From contig DUNG01000007.1 of assembly GCA_012839475.1 (NCBI GenBank), positions 1-64,000 of the forward strand: 64,000 nt of DNA, in the 5' to 3' direction. Shown one piece after another: positions 35,311-43,293 of the stretch (positions are counted from its first letter, which is position 1; each line of letters starts with the position of its first letter). Below the pieces are notes generated by a model that was not told where the DNA came from, made no database searches, and was given only the letters and a program-made list of their open reading frames with translations. The position numbers were made by a program, and so were the translations under genes. The DNA comes from Petrimonas sp. GTDB lineage: Bacteria; Bacteroidota; Bacteroidia; Bacteroidales; Dysgonomonadaceae.

Positions 35311-36309
35311 ATGAATAAAATAAAACTTGTTTTTACTATTTGTATATTATTGTTGGTTAACCAATCTCTGTTTGCTCGGTTTAGGGTAATCATATCGTCT
35401 GATTTCCCTCCGTTCCCGGTTACAAACAGTGACCCGGATGATGTTCAATCAATGGTGCGTTTCTTACTTTACACCAATGAATTTGATGTAGAAGGCTTGA
35501 TTGCTTCAGCAGGCACATTTGAAATGGTGGCAGAGAAGAAAAATATTTTGGCAGTACTCGACATATATGATGAAGTTGATGAGAATTTAAGGAAAAGAGA
35601 TGCCAAGTATCCTACTGCCGACTATTTGCGTTCAGTTACTTATGAGGGATTGGGCAACAATCATAACATAGAAATAAAATGGGGTTGCGATAAGCAAGCG
35701 TGGACTGAAATAATAGGTGAAGGAAAAGACAGTGAGGCTTCGAATGCAATCATAGCAGCGGTAGATAAGCCCGATTCAAGACCCATCTATATTTGTGTTT
35801 GGGGAGGGCCGAGAGAAGTTGCACAAGCAATCTGGAAGGTTCAGAATACCCGGAGCAAAACTGAATTAAACCACTTTATCAGTAAACTTCGTGTCTTTTT
35901 GATTGCCTGTCAAGATGCTACTCATGAATGGCTTATCGGAAACTTTCCTGACCTGTTCGTTATTGAATCAAGAAAAACATATCATGGTATGTTCGGAGTA
36001 GACGATCGCTCATGGGTTGAAACAAACATTATCAATAATCATGGAGCTTTAGGAGCTATCTATCCTCCAAAAGCAATTGCCGGAGAAGGTGTTATAGAGG
36101 GTGATTCCCCTTCATTCCTTTATCTGATAAGTGCAAATCGAGGTATAAACGATCCTGAAGACCCAACACAACCAAGTTGGGGAGGTCAATACAAACGTGT
36201 CGATTCAACAAATCATTACATCGATGGTGTTGGGGCATCTACCATTTCCAGATGGAGTAAAGACTTTCAAGCAGAGTTTAAGGAGCGTGCTGACTGGATG
36301 TTACCTTGA
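35311..36309 (+). CDS. Sde182/DUF1593 nucleoside-hydrolase-like protein, short paralogue
   Basis: 332 residues with signal peptide (MNKIKLVFTICILLLVNQSL, cleavage near LFA-RF). It aligns with the preceding protein along the hydrolase-like domain: ISSDFPPFPVTNSDPDDVQS holds the acidic cluster, and IYICVWGGPREVAQAIWKVQ and EGDSPSFLYLISANRGINDP match the counterparts. It lacks the C-terminal Ig-like domain. The Asp pattern NSDPDDVQ is closer to the canonical nucleoside-hydrolase D-x-D-x-x-x-D-D arrangement than that of the neighbour, so this may be the better catalyst of the two. AT-rich and closely spaced with the upstream gene, hence an acquired two-gene unit. Confidence 0.82.
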   Translation: MNKIKLVFTICILLLVNQSLFARFRVIISSDFPPFPVTNSDPDDVQSMVRFLLYTNEFDVEGLIASAGTFEMVAEKKNILAVLDIYDEVDENLRKRDAKYPTADYLRSVTYEGLGNNHNIEIKWGCDKQAWTEIIGEGKDSEASNAIIAAVDKPDSRPIYICVWGGPREVAQAIWKVQNTRSKTELNHFISKLRVFLIACQDATHEWLIGNFPDLFVIESRKTYHGMFGVDDRSWVETNIINNHGALGAIYPPKAIAGEGVIEGDSPSFLYLISANRGINDPEDPTQPSWGGQYKRVDSTNHYIDGVGASTISRWSKDFQAEFKERADWMLP

Positions 36310-36599
36310 AAAACAAGCTCGATAGCCACACCATTACTCGCAAGATGTTTTGTTTTATAAGATGTTCGGTAAATGCTTCGTGTTTATTGAAGAAATAGAT
36401 CCGCTGGAAGAGCTAAATTCCCCTTGAAGAAGGTGAAAATAGCGCGGGGGCAAAGGCTGCAAATAGATTCCTTGTAAGCAAAATAACATTTTTAGTGCCA
36501 ATTTTTTTTCAAATAGAATAATATTGCCTATTTTTATAGCGAAATCATGAAAGTATATAGGTAAAATCTATAATTTGGCTCACTTTATTAGATGTTATA
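36310..36599 (+). other. Intergenic region before the cytochrome cluster
   Basis: 290 bases without a coding signal. The distal part (about 36480-36599) is very AT-rich and must hold the promoter of the cytochrome operon. TATAATTTG at about 36570-36578 resembles the TAnnTTTG -7 box but has one extra base between TA and TTTG, so I do not call it. No clear terminator hairpin for the upstream pair was found. Confidence 0.4.
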
Positions 36600-38177
36600 A
36601 TGGCTAAACGTTCGAAAAGGAAAAAAGGGGCTAGGGATAAAAAATTTCATCAGCGTAAAGGTTTCATCTTTTCCATTGGTATTGTAATAGGGATTGTTCT
36701 CGTGGCGTCCCTCTACCAGGCTTCGGTCTACTTCTCGACCAACGAGTCTTGCATGATGTGTCACGTTCACCCCCACGTGGACGAAAGTTGGAAGTTATCG
36801 GTTCACGTGAATAACGGGAGTGGGGTTATGGTCGATTGCATCGATTGCCACCTGCCACCCACCAGTGATACGTGGGCGCACTACACTGCTAAACTGTCAC
36901 TAGGCCTAAAGGATGTGTGGGGATACCTTACCAAGGATACCGCGGACATCAACTGGGACAGGAAGTCGGAACTGGAGTTCGCGGTGAAGTACATCCCCAA
37001 CGAATCGTGCGTGAAGTGCCATCAGGACCTGTTTCCTCAAGGTATTACGGACGAAGGGATTATCGCACATCTGCATTATGACGAGAACGTTGAGGAGCTT
37101 GATCTTCAGTGTATCAGCTGTCACCTCGATGCAGGCCACTATAACCCGAACTACTCGCACGGTCAAATGGTGGGGATTCCCGGTTTGGCCAGTTCGGCCA
37201 CGATTGATACGAGTCTCTTCTACAAGGAGGCCACGCCCGTTACCGCTTTCGTGAACTACACGGAGCAGATACCCGGTACCCCTTTGTCGTTTAACATGAT
37301 TGCCCTTAAGGGTGGGACGTTTATGATGGGAAGTCCGGAGAAGGAGCCGTTCAGGAATTCAGACGAATCGCCCCAGCATGAGGTGGAGCTGAGCCCCTTC
37401 TTCATGGCTGAGCTGGAGACTACATGGGATCTCTTCTGGGCATTTTACGCGGAGACGATGAGCGAAGGGCGGACACCCCCGGAGACGGTGTATCAGAACA
37501 ACCTGGAAGCCATCGGGGTAGATGGTATTTCTGGGCCTACACCCCCGTTTGGCTATCCCGATCAGGGATGGGGTCAAGGCGACCGGCCGGCCATCACGAT
37601 GACGCACTATGCCGCTGAAACGTTCTGCCAGTGGCTCTCCGCCAAAACGGGTAAGAAATACCGCTTGCCCACCGAAGCGGAGTGGGAGTACGCGGCTCGT
37701 GGCGGTAGCGAAAGCGCCTACTTCTTCCCGGGTAGCCCCAAACATTTTTCGAATCAAGGATTCATGAGGAGCATCTTCAAGGCGAAAACAGATAGCATAA
37801 GCGCGTACGTGGTGTACGAAAATAATAGCGGTGGACGCACGCAACAGCCTTCCGAGGTGTTGCCCAACCCGTTTGGTTTGAAGAACATGTTAGGGAACGT
37901 GATGGAGTACACGGCCGATAAGTACGATCCCGAAGCCTACTCCAAAAGGTCGGGGGTGACCCGTGACCCGCTGGTAACGGAAGGTGAGGAGTGGGTGGTA
38001 CGAGGTGGGCACTACGATTCCGACGCGGCTGACGTGCGTAGTGCGAGCCGGGCCTACACTCAGCACGATGCGTGGATGAGAACCGACCCGCAACAGCCCA
38101 AGAGCATCTGGTGGTATTCCGATGTGAAGGGTATTGGCTTTAGGGTGGTTTGTGAACCTGATTCGGGAATCCTCTAA
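36600..38177 (+). CDS. Tetraheme NrfH/NapC-type cytochrome c fused to a SUMF1 (formylglycine-generating-enzyme-like) domain
   Basis: 525 residues. A basic N-terminus and one membrane helix (about 21-42) anchor the protein with its bulk outside the cytoplasmic membrane. Four haem c motifs follow: C51MMCH55, C80IDCH84, C137VKCH141 and C171ISCH175, the spacing of NrfH/NapC quinol dehydrogenases. From about residue 232 a SUMF1 domain runs to the end (LKGGTFMMGSPEKEP, YRLPTEAEWEYAARGGSE, NPFGLKNMLGNVMEYTAD, WVVRGGHYDSD, GIGFRVV). The cysteine pair of true formylglycine-generating enzymes is missing: the region reads VVRGGHYDSDAADVRSASR. So it should be a structural or redox-accessory SUMF1, reminiscent of NirV. 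It heads a cluster with sugar oxidoreductase genes and CcsBA, and no nrfA is present. Confidence 0.88.
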   Translation: MAKRSKRKKGARDKKFHQRKGFIFSIGIVIGIVLVASLYQASVYFSTNESCMMCHVHPHVDESWKLSVHVNNGSGVMVDCIDCHLPPTSDTWAHYTAKLSLGLKDVWGYLTKDTADINWDRKSELEFAVKYIPNESCVKCHQDLFPQGITDEGIIAHLHYDENVEELDLQCISCHLDAGHYNPNYSHGQMVGIPGLASSATIDTSLFYKEATPVTAFVNYTEQIPGTPLSFNMIALKGGTFMMGSPEKEPFRNSDESPQHEVELSPFFMAELETTWDLFWAFYAETMSEGRTPPETVYQNNLEAIGVDGISGPTPPFGYPDQGWGQGDRPAITMTHYAAETFCQWLSAKTGKKYRLPTEAEWEYAARGGSESAYFFPGSPKHFSNQGFMRSIFKAKTDSISAYVVYENNSGGRTQQPSEVLPNPFGLKNMLGNVMEYTADKYDPEAYSKRSGVTRDPLVTEGEEWVVRGGHYDSDAADVRSASRAYTQHDAWMRTDPQQPKSIWWYSDVKGIGFRVVCEPDSGIL

Positions 38178-38317
38178 AAAGGAACCATGTACTGTCTTGC
38201 AATTTTAATAGTCCGATGATCACGTGGTAGGGATCTGTAGGGTAATAAAAGCGAATTCCGCACACGTAAGTGTAGAACAATAATTTAATCGTATGTAACT
38301 TAAATAAACAAATCAAC
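38178..38317. other. Gap between cytochrome and oxidoreductase genes
   Basis: 140 bases, AT-rich toward the 3' end. A small ACAC-GTAA-GTGT hairpin occurs near 38261. No terminator T-run or consensus promoter is evident, so co-transcription with the cytochrome gene is possible but not shown. Confidence 0.3.
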
Positions 38318-39697
38318 ATGAAGAAAGAAAACAATGTAACCAGGAGAACCTTCCTGAAGACATCTGCCGTGGCAGGTGCTGTTGGCGTGATCGGTACAGG
38401 ATCAGCCGGTATCTTAACCTCCTGTAGCGGGGGTGCGAAGAAAGGAAGCGGGGCTAACGTACCTTTGAAAGAGCCGGGCAGTTATTACGTTCCGGAACTA
38501 GTCGATTTGGCTACTGATGGGCAAGAGCTGAAAGCGGGCGTGGTAGGATGTGGTGGACGAGGTTCTGGTGCGGCTCTTGACTTTTTGAACGCGGGCAACG
38601 GGGTGACCATTACCGCTTTGGGTGACGTGTTTCAAGATCGGGTGGATGGCTTGGCGAACAGGTTGAAAGAGGAGAAAGGTATCGATATTCCCGCGGAGAA
38701 GCGGTTCGTTGGGCTGGATGCGTACAAGCAGGTGATCGATAGTGATATCGACGTGCTAATCGACTGTACACCGCCATTTTTCCGCCCTGAGCACTTTAGG
38801 TACGCGGTTGAAAAGAACAAACACTGCTTCCTGGAGAAGCCGATTTGCGTATGTCCGGTAGGGTATCGTACCATCATGGCGGCAGCACGCCAGGCACAGG
38901 CTAAGAACTTGCGGGTTGTTACCGGAACACAACGCCATCATCAGCGCTGTTACGTGGAGTCATACCAGCAGATCATGAACGGGGCTATCGGTGAAATTAC
39001 CGGGGGTATCGTTTACTGGAATCAGAGCATGCTGTGGTACCGCGAGCGTCAACCTCAGTGGAATGACTTCGAGTTCATGGTACGCGACTGGGTGAACTGG
39101 AAATGGCTGTCGGGTGACCATATTGTTGAGCAGCACGTGCACAATATCGATGTCTTTACCTGGTTCTCTGGATTGAGACCGGTTAGTGCTGTGGGCTTCG
39201 GTTCTCGTCAGCGCCGTGTAACGGGTGACCAGTACGATAACTTCAGCATCGATTTCACGATGGAGAACGGGATTCACCTGCATAGTATGTGTCGCCAGAT
39301 TGACGGATGCGCCAATAACGTGAGCGAGTTCGTACAAGGAACAAAAGGATACTGGACCTCTGACGGAGGATGCCGCATAGTGGACAACAGTGGCAACGAG
39401 ATATGGAAATTCGATTACGATGCCGAGAAGGCTAACTTCCAGCAAACCAATCCCTACACGTTGGAACATGTGAACTTGATCAATTGTATCCGCGGTAACA
39501 TGCCCATCGAGCAGGCCTCCGAAACGGCGATCGCTAACATGGCCGCGATCATGGGGCGTGAATCGGCCTACACGGGACAAGTGACCACGTGGGATGCCAT
39601 GACGGCATCAACGCTCGATTATGAGCCGGCCGATCTGAATATGGGGAAAATGGATATGTCTGGATTCACGGTACCCGTACCGGGAAGTGCAAAATAG
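38318..39697 (+). CDS. Tat-exported Gfo/Idh/MocA-family oxidoreductase
   Basis: 459 residues. The twin-arginine signal NVTRRTFLKTSAVAGA is followed by LTSC, so this is probably a Tat-exported lipoprotein with its cofactor bound before export. The Rossmann domain shows AGVVGCGGRGSGAALDFL and the family's LEKPICV motif. The C-terminal domain begins around the GEITGGIVYWNQSM segment and contains DHIVEQHVHNIDVFTWF, where the His residues probably contact the sugar. Members oxidise or reduce sugars and cyclitols, or (GH109-like) use NAD in glycoside cleavage. The next gene encodes a Tat-exported TIM-barrel protein 12 bases on, the pairing seen in keto-glycoside or inositol-type metabolism. Substrate unknown. 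Confidence 0.88.
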   Translation: MKKENNVTRRTFLKTSAVAGAVGVIGTGSAGILTSCSGGAKKGSGANVPLKEPGSYYVPELVDLATDGQELKAGVVGCGGRGSGAALDFLNAGNGVTITALGDVFQDRVDGLANRLKEEKGIDIPAEKRFVGLDAYKQVIDSDIDVLIDCTPPFFRPEHFRYAVEKNKHCFLEKPICVCPVGYRTIMAAARQAQAKNLRVVTGTQRHHQRCYVESYQQIMNGAIGEITGGIVYWNQSMLWYRERQPQWNDFEFMVRDWVNWKWLSGDHIVEQHVHNIDVFTWFSGLRPVSAVGFGSRQRRVTGDQYDNFSIDFTMENGIHLHSMCRQIDGCANNVSEFVQGTKGYWTSDGGCRIVDNSGNEIWKFDYDAEKANFQQTNPYTLEHVNLINCIRGNMPIEQASETAIANMAAIMGRESAYTGQVTTWDAMTASTLDYEPADLNMGKMDMSGFTVPVPGSAK

Positions 39698-39709
39698 AAA
39701 GGAGTCATT

Positions 39710-40624
39710 ATGACGCTGGATAGAAGAAAGTTTATTAAAACTACACTCGCCGGTTCGGCCGTGATGGCCGTCGGCGGGTGTACCTCGCTTTCTAGCGGGA
39801 ATGGGAAGAAGGGGAGCGCTTCACCCGATGTGGAGTTGAAAATATCTTTTCAAGAAGGAAACGCCCCGGGTGCTAACTTGAACGAGAAGTTCGACTTCAT
39901 GGAAGCTAATGGGGTAGTGGGCTTTGAGCCACATGGTAAGGCGTTGTTGGCACGTAAACAGGAGTACAAAGACGCTTTACAAGGGCGCAACATAAAGATG
40001 AGCGCGGTTTGCGCGGGGTTTGACGGGTTTATCCTGTCTACAGATCCTGAGGTGCGTAAGCTTTGCCGCGACACGATGGAGCAGTTAATCATCGCCGCGG
40101 GTGAAGTTGAATCGACCGGGGTGATTATCGTACCCGCGTTCAACCACCAACAACCGGTGATGCCCCATACCCAGGAGACACGCGACTTCTTGTGCGAGCA
40201 GTTCGATGAGATGGGTACGCTGGCACAACAGCATGGCACTACCGTCATCCTGGAACCGCTAAATCGTAGGGAAGCCTTTTACCTGAGGCAGCTCGCTGAT
40301 GCAGCATCCATCTGCCGCGATATCAATAACCCGGGTGTGACCTGCCTGGGCGACTTCTGGCATATGACCTGGGAGGAGACCTCCGACTACGGTGCGTTTA
40401 TGTCGGCTGGAGACTACTTGCAACACGTGCATATCGCAAGCCGCAGGCGTCGCATCACCCCGGGTGAAGATGGCGAGGCCGATAACTACGTGGATGGCTT
40501 CAGGGCACTCAAGAAGATAGGGTACGATAAGTACGTGAGCTTCGAGTGCGGTGCCGAAGGCGATCGGGCGGTGGTTGTACCGGCTGCCTTGGAGCTGCTC
40601 CGTGCGCAATGGGAGGAGGCCTAA
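39710..40624 (+). CDS. Tat-exported TIM-barrel sugar isomerase/epimerase-like lipoprotein
   Basis: 304 residues. The signal LDRRKFIKTTLAGSAVMAVG followed by GC marks a twin-arginine lipoprotein. The body is an AP-endonuclease-2-type TIM barrel like hydroxypyruvate isomerase and IolE. EPHGKALL, TVILEPLNRREAFYLRQ, VTCLGDFWHMTWEE, YLQHVHIASRRRR and YVSFECGAEGD carry the Glu, Asp, His and Glu residues that bind the divalent metal in the family. Known relatives isomerise or epimerise sugars, or act on 3-keto-glycosides. The tight spacing to the Gfo/Idh gene and shared export route imply that both act on the same substrate outside the cytoplasm. Confidence 0.85.
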   Translation: MTLDRRKFIKTTLAGSAVMAVGGCTSLSSGNGKKGSASPDVELKISFQEGNAPGANLNEKFDFMEANGVVGFEPHGKALLARKQEYKDALQGRNIKMSAVCAGFDGFILSTDPEVRKLCRDTMEQLIIAAGEVESTGVIIVPAFNHQQPVMPHTQETRDFLCEQFDEMGTLAQQHGTTVILEPLNRREAFYLRQLADAASICRDINNPGVTCLGDFWHMTWEETSDYGAFMSAGDYLQHVHIASRRRRITPGEDGEADNYVDGFRALKKIGYDKYVSFECGAEGDRAVVVPAALELLRAQWEEA

Positions 40625-40673
40625 AGTACGGCATAGTTTGACGCATAGCAACACTTTAGGTGCTGCACAACTT

Positions 40674-40705
40674 GCCGTGCAGTGTGATGAAATCCACTGC
40701 ACGGC
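40674..40705. promoter_or_regulatory. Perfect 11-bp inverted repeat between TIM-barrel and ccsBA genes
   Basis: GCCGTGCAGTG (40674-40684) and CACTGCACGGC (40695-40705) are exact inverted arms with a 10-nt loop. No T-run follows, so it is not a standard intrinsic terminator. It lies 50 bases after the stop of the isomerase-like gene and 41 bases before ccsBA. It may be an mRNA-stabilising or attenuating hairpin that sets differential expression within the cluster. Confidence 0.6.
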
Positions 40706-40745
40706 TTGATATGTTGGGTGTGGCACGATACAGAAAAGGTAGTAA

Positions 40746-43271
40746 ATGGAGAGGATACTCAAATTCTTTTCATCCTATAGGGGTACCATCGTTCTATTGA
40801 CGATTTACGCGGTGGGGTTGGCCTCGGCTACCTTCATAGAAAAAACAATGGGGACGGAAGCAGCCAAAATGCTGATCTACTACTCCCCATTGTTTATTTT
40901 TTTCCAGTTCCTGATGGTGCTGAACTTCCTGCTGCTCCTCTTCCGTAAAAAGTGGTTTCACCACCAAAAATGGGCCCTCCTGGTCATCCATTTCGCGCTG
41001 ATCGTGATCCTTGGGGGAGCATTAACCACCCATCTGTTTGGCAAGGAGGGACAAGTACATATCCGGGAGGGAGAGCGGAGCGATCAGATGGTTATGTATA
41101 CCTCCAAGGGGGTTCATGTCGAGCGATTGCCGTTTGAGTTGGAGTTGGTGAAGTTCACGTTAAACCGTTACCCCGGCTCCCAAAGTCCCTCTTCCTACGA
41201 AAGTGACCTGCTGGTTCACCTGGACGGGGAGGTACGTGAGGCACGGGTTTTTATGAATAATGTGTTGGACCTTAAGGGGTACCGTTTTTTTCAGGCATCT
41301 TATGATTCTGATGAGAAAGGAACCATCCTCTCCGTTAACCGGGATGTGGCCGGTAGAACTATTACCTATACCGGGTACCTTCTCCTTATCATCGGCTTTG
41401 TCCTTATATTCTTTGTTCCTAATTCACGTTTTCGTACGCTGCTTAGGAAATTGAGGGAGGTTAGAAAGCAGTCGGAAAAGGTGTTGCTTTTCGCTTGCCT
41501 GTGCTTGTTCTCATCGATGATGGTTAGTGGACAGGAGATTGTGACCGACACCGTGTTAGATGCCTCACTAAGCGATAGCTTAGAGGTGACCCAAGCCCTA
41601 GGGGAGGCTTCGTCAGTCACCGCGGGGTTGGATGTATCTTACGTTGCGTTGGAGACCGCGTTACAGAACGCTGTGCCTGCTGAGCACGCGGCCCGTTTTG
41701 GTGCCCTCCCGGTGCAGTTCCGGGGACGGGTGATGCCGATGAACACCTTTTCTTCCGAAATCCTCCGTAAGTTACACAAGGAGAGGCGTTTTGAGGGGCT
41801 TAACTCCGATCAGTTTCTGCTGAGCTTCTTTGCCCTGCCGCATGTCTGGTCCATGGTGCCGTTCATTGTGGTAGGCGATGAGCTGATACCTATCATGTAT
41901 GGTTTGCCAGGCAGGTACGCATCCTATTCCGACTTCTTTGACGAGGGGGGCCATTATCGCTTGTTGCCACTCCTGCAAGAGGCTTTCTATCGACCGCCTA
42001 ACGAGAGGAGTACGCTGGATAAAGAGCTGATCAACTTAGATGAAAGGGTGAATATCGTCTACCAGCTTTTTAACTATTCGCTTCCTGGTATTTACCCTGA
42101 CCCGAGCGACCCGACCCACACCTGGTATGCTCCGGGAGAGGAGTTGGACCACTTTCCGCAACAAGATTCGCTTTTTATTACCCAAACTTTCTCTTGGTAT
42201 CTATCGGAAGTGGGGCACTCGGTGAAGAGCGGTGATTGGGATAAAGTGGAGGATGTCCTGGCACTGATTGAGGCATATCAGCTGAAGAATGATAAGGCAC
42301 AGCTTATTAACCCCAAGAAACTTAGGGCGGAAGTGCGTTACAACGAGATGAACATTTTCGGCCGAACCAAGGTGGGTTACTTTATCCTTGGGGGGTTATT
42401 GCTGCTGGTGGCTATGGCACAGCTACTTAGAAATCGTTCTTGGTTCCACTACGCATCACTCGTGTTCACTATCGGCATCATACTGCTCTTTCTATACCAC
42501 ATGTTTGGCATGGGATTGCGGTGGTATATTTCCGGTTACGCGCCTTGGAGTAACTCTTATGAAACGATGGTGTATATCGCTTGGGCCACGGTGCTGGCCG
42601 GGTTGCTCTTTGGACGGAGAAATAACCTCACGCTAGCCTTGGCTACCCTCTTCGGAGGAGTAATTTTATTCGTGTCGGGGCTCAACTGGATGGATCCGCA
42701 AATTAACACGTTGGTACCTGTCTTGAAATCGCCCTGGCTGATGTTTCACGTGGCGGTCATCGTGGCGGCCTATGGCTTCTTTGGTATAAGCTTCCTACTG
42801 GGCATCACCAACCTCTCCCTGATGGCGTTTACAAAGAATGATACCGCCATGACCTACCGGGTGAAAGAGCTTAGCATCATTAATAACCTCTCGCTACTTG
42901 TGGGATTAGCCTTGATGACTACCGGAACATTCCTCGGTGCCGTCTGGGCCAATGAATCATGGGGACGTTACTGGGGATGGGATCCCAAGGAGACCTGGGC
43001 ATTGATTACCGTGGTGGTTTACGCTATCGTCACGCACATCCACCTGGTGAAAAAAGGGAACCGAACCTGGTTGTTTAATTTCCTCTCGGTACTCGCTTTC
43101 TCATCGGTGTTAATGACATTCTTGGGGGTGAACTACTTTCTAAGCGGTATGCACTCCTATGGGCATACCAGTGGGTCGATAGCTGTATTCCTGTACATTG
43201 CAGCTGCTTTCGGACTAATCCTTCTTTTAGGAATACGTGCTTACCGGAAAAGCGTTATTTCTAACCCGTGA
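40746..43271 (+). CDS. ccsBA: Fused CcsB-CcsA (ResB/ResC) cytochrome c haem ligation protein
   Basis: 841 residues, a System II cytochrome c synthase that exports haem and attaches it to CxxCH motifs. The N-terminal part (about 1-230) has ResB-like membrane helices around residues 15-33, 38-60, 72-95 and 210-226. A second hydrophobic stretch (LLFACLCLFSSMMVSGQ, about 245-261) leads into a large periplasmic segment. The C-terminal part (about 535-841) is CcsA with the WWD haem-handling motif SWGRYWGWDPKETWAL near 735-750. External His residues around it would ligate haem. It presumably matures the tetraheme protein at 36600; in many Bacteroidota the same gene follows nrfHA, but nrfA is absent here. 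It is convergent with the next gene, with a 22-base gap. Confidence 0.93.
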   Translation: MERILKFFSSYRGTIVLLTIYAVGLASATFIEKTMGTEAAKMLIYYSPLFIFFQFLMVLNFLLLLFRKKWFHHQKWALLVIHFALIVILGGALTTHLFGKEGQVHIREGERSDQMVMYTSKGVHVERLPFELELVKFTLNRYPGSQSPSSYESDLLVHLDGEVREARVFMNNVLDLKGYRFFQASYDSDEKGTILSVNRDVAGRTITYTGYLLLIIGFVLIFFVPNSRFRTLLRKLREVRKQSEKVLLFACLCLFSSMMVSGQEIVTDTVLDASLSDSLEVTQALGEASSVTAGLDVSYVALETALQNAVPAEHAARFGALPVQFRGRVMPMNTFSSEILRKLHKERRFEGLNSDQFLLSFFALPHVWSMVPFIVVGDELIPIMYGLPGRYASYSDFFDEGGHYRLLPLLQEAFYRPPNERSTLDKELINLDERVNIVYQLFNYSLPGIYPDPSDPTHTWYAPGEELDHFPQQDSLFITQTFSWYLSEVGHSVKSGDWDKVEDVLALIEAYQLKNDKAQLINPKKLRAEVRYNEMNIFGRTKVGYFILGGLLLLVAMAQLLRNRSWFHYASLVFTIGIILLFLYHMFGMGLRWYISGYAPWSNSYETMVYIAWATVLAGLLFGRRNNLTLALATLFGGVILFVSGLNWMDPQINTLVPVLKSPWLMFHVAVIVAAYGFFGISFLLGITNLSLMAFTKNDTAMTYRVKELSIINNLSLLVGLALMTTGTFLGAVWANESWGRYWGWDPKETWALITVVVYAIVTHIHLVKKGNRTWLFNFLSVLAFSSVLMTFLGVNYFLSGMHSYGHTSGSIAVFLYIAAAFGLILLLGIRAYRKSVISNP

Positions 43272-43293
43272 TATTGAACTGTTTTGGAATGAA

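Noticed and set aside
36570..36578. TATAATTTG as -7 element of the cytochrome operon
   Set aside because: One base too many between TA and TTTG and no -33 TTTG at proper spacing, so it does not meet the consensus.
36600..43271. nrf-type ammonifying nitrite reductase operon
   Set aside because: NrfH-like haem motifs and CcsBA are present, but no pentahaem NrfA is encoded and the intervening genes are sugar oxidoreductase and isomerase families.
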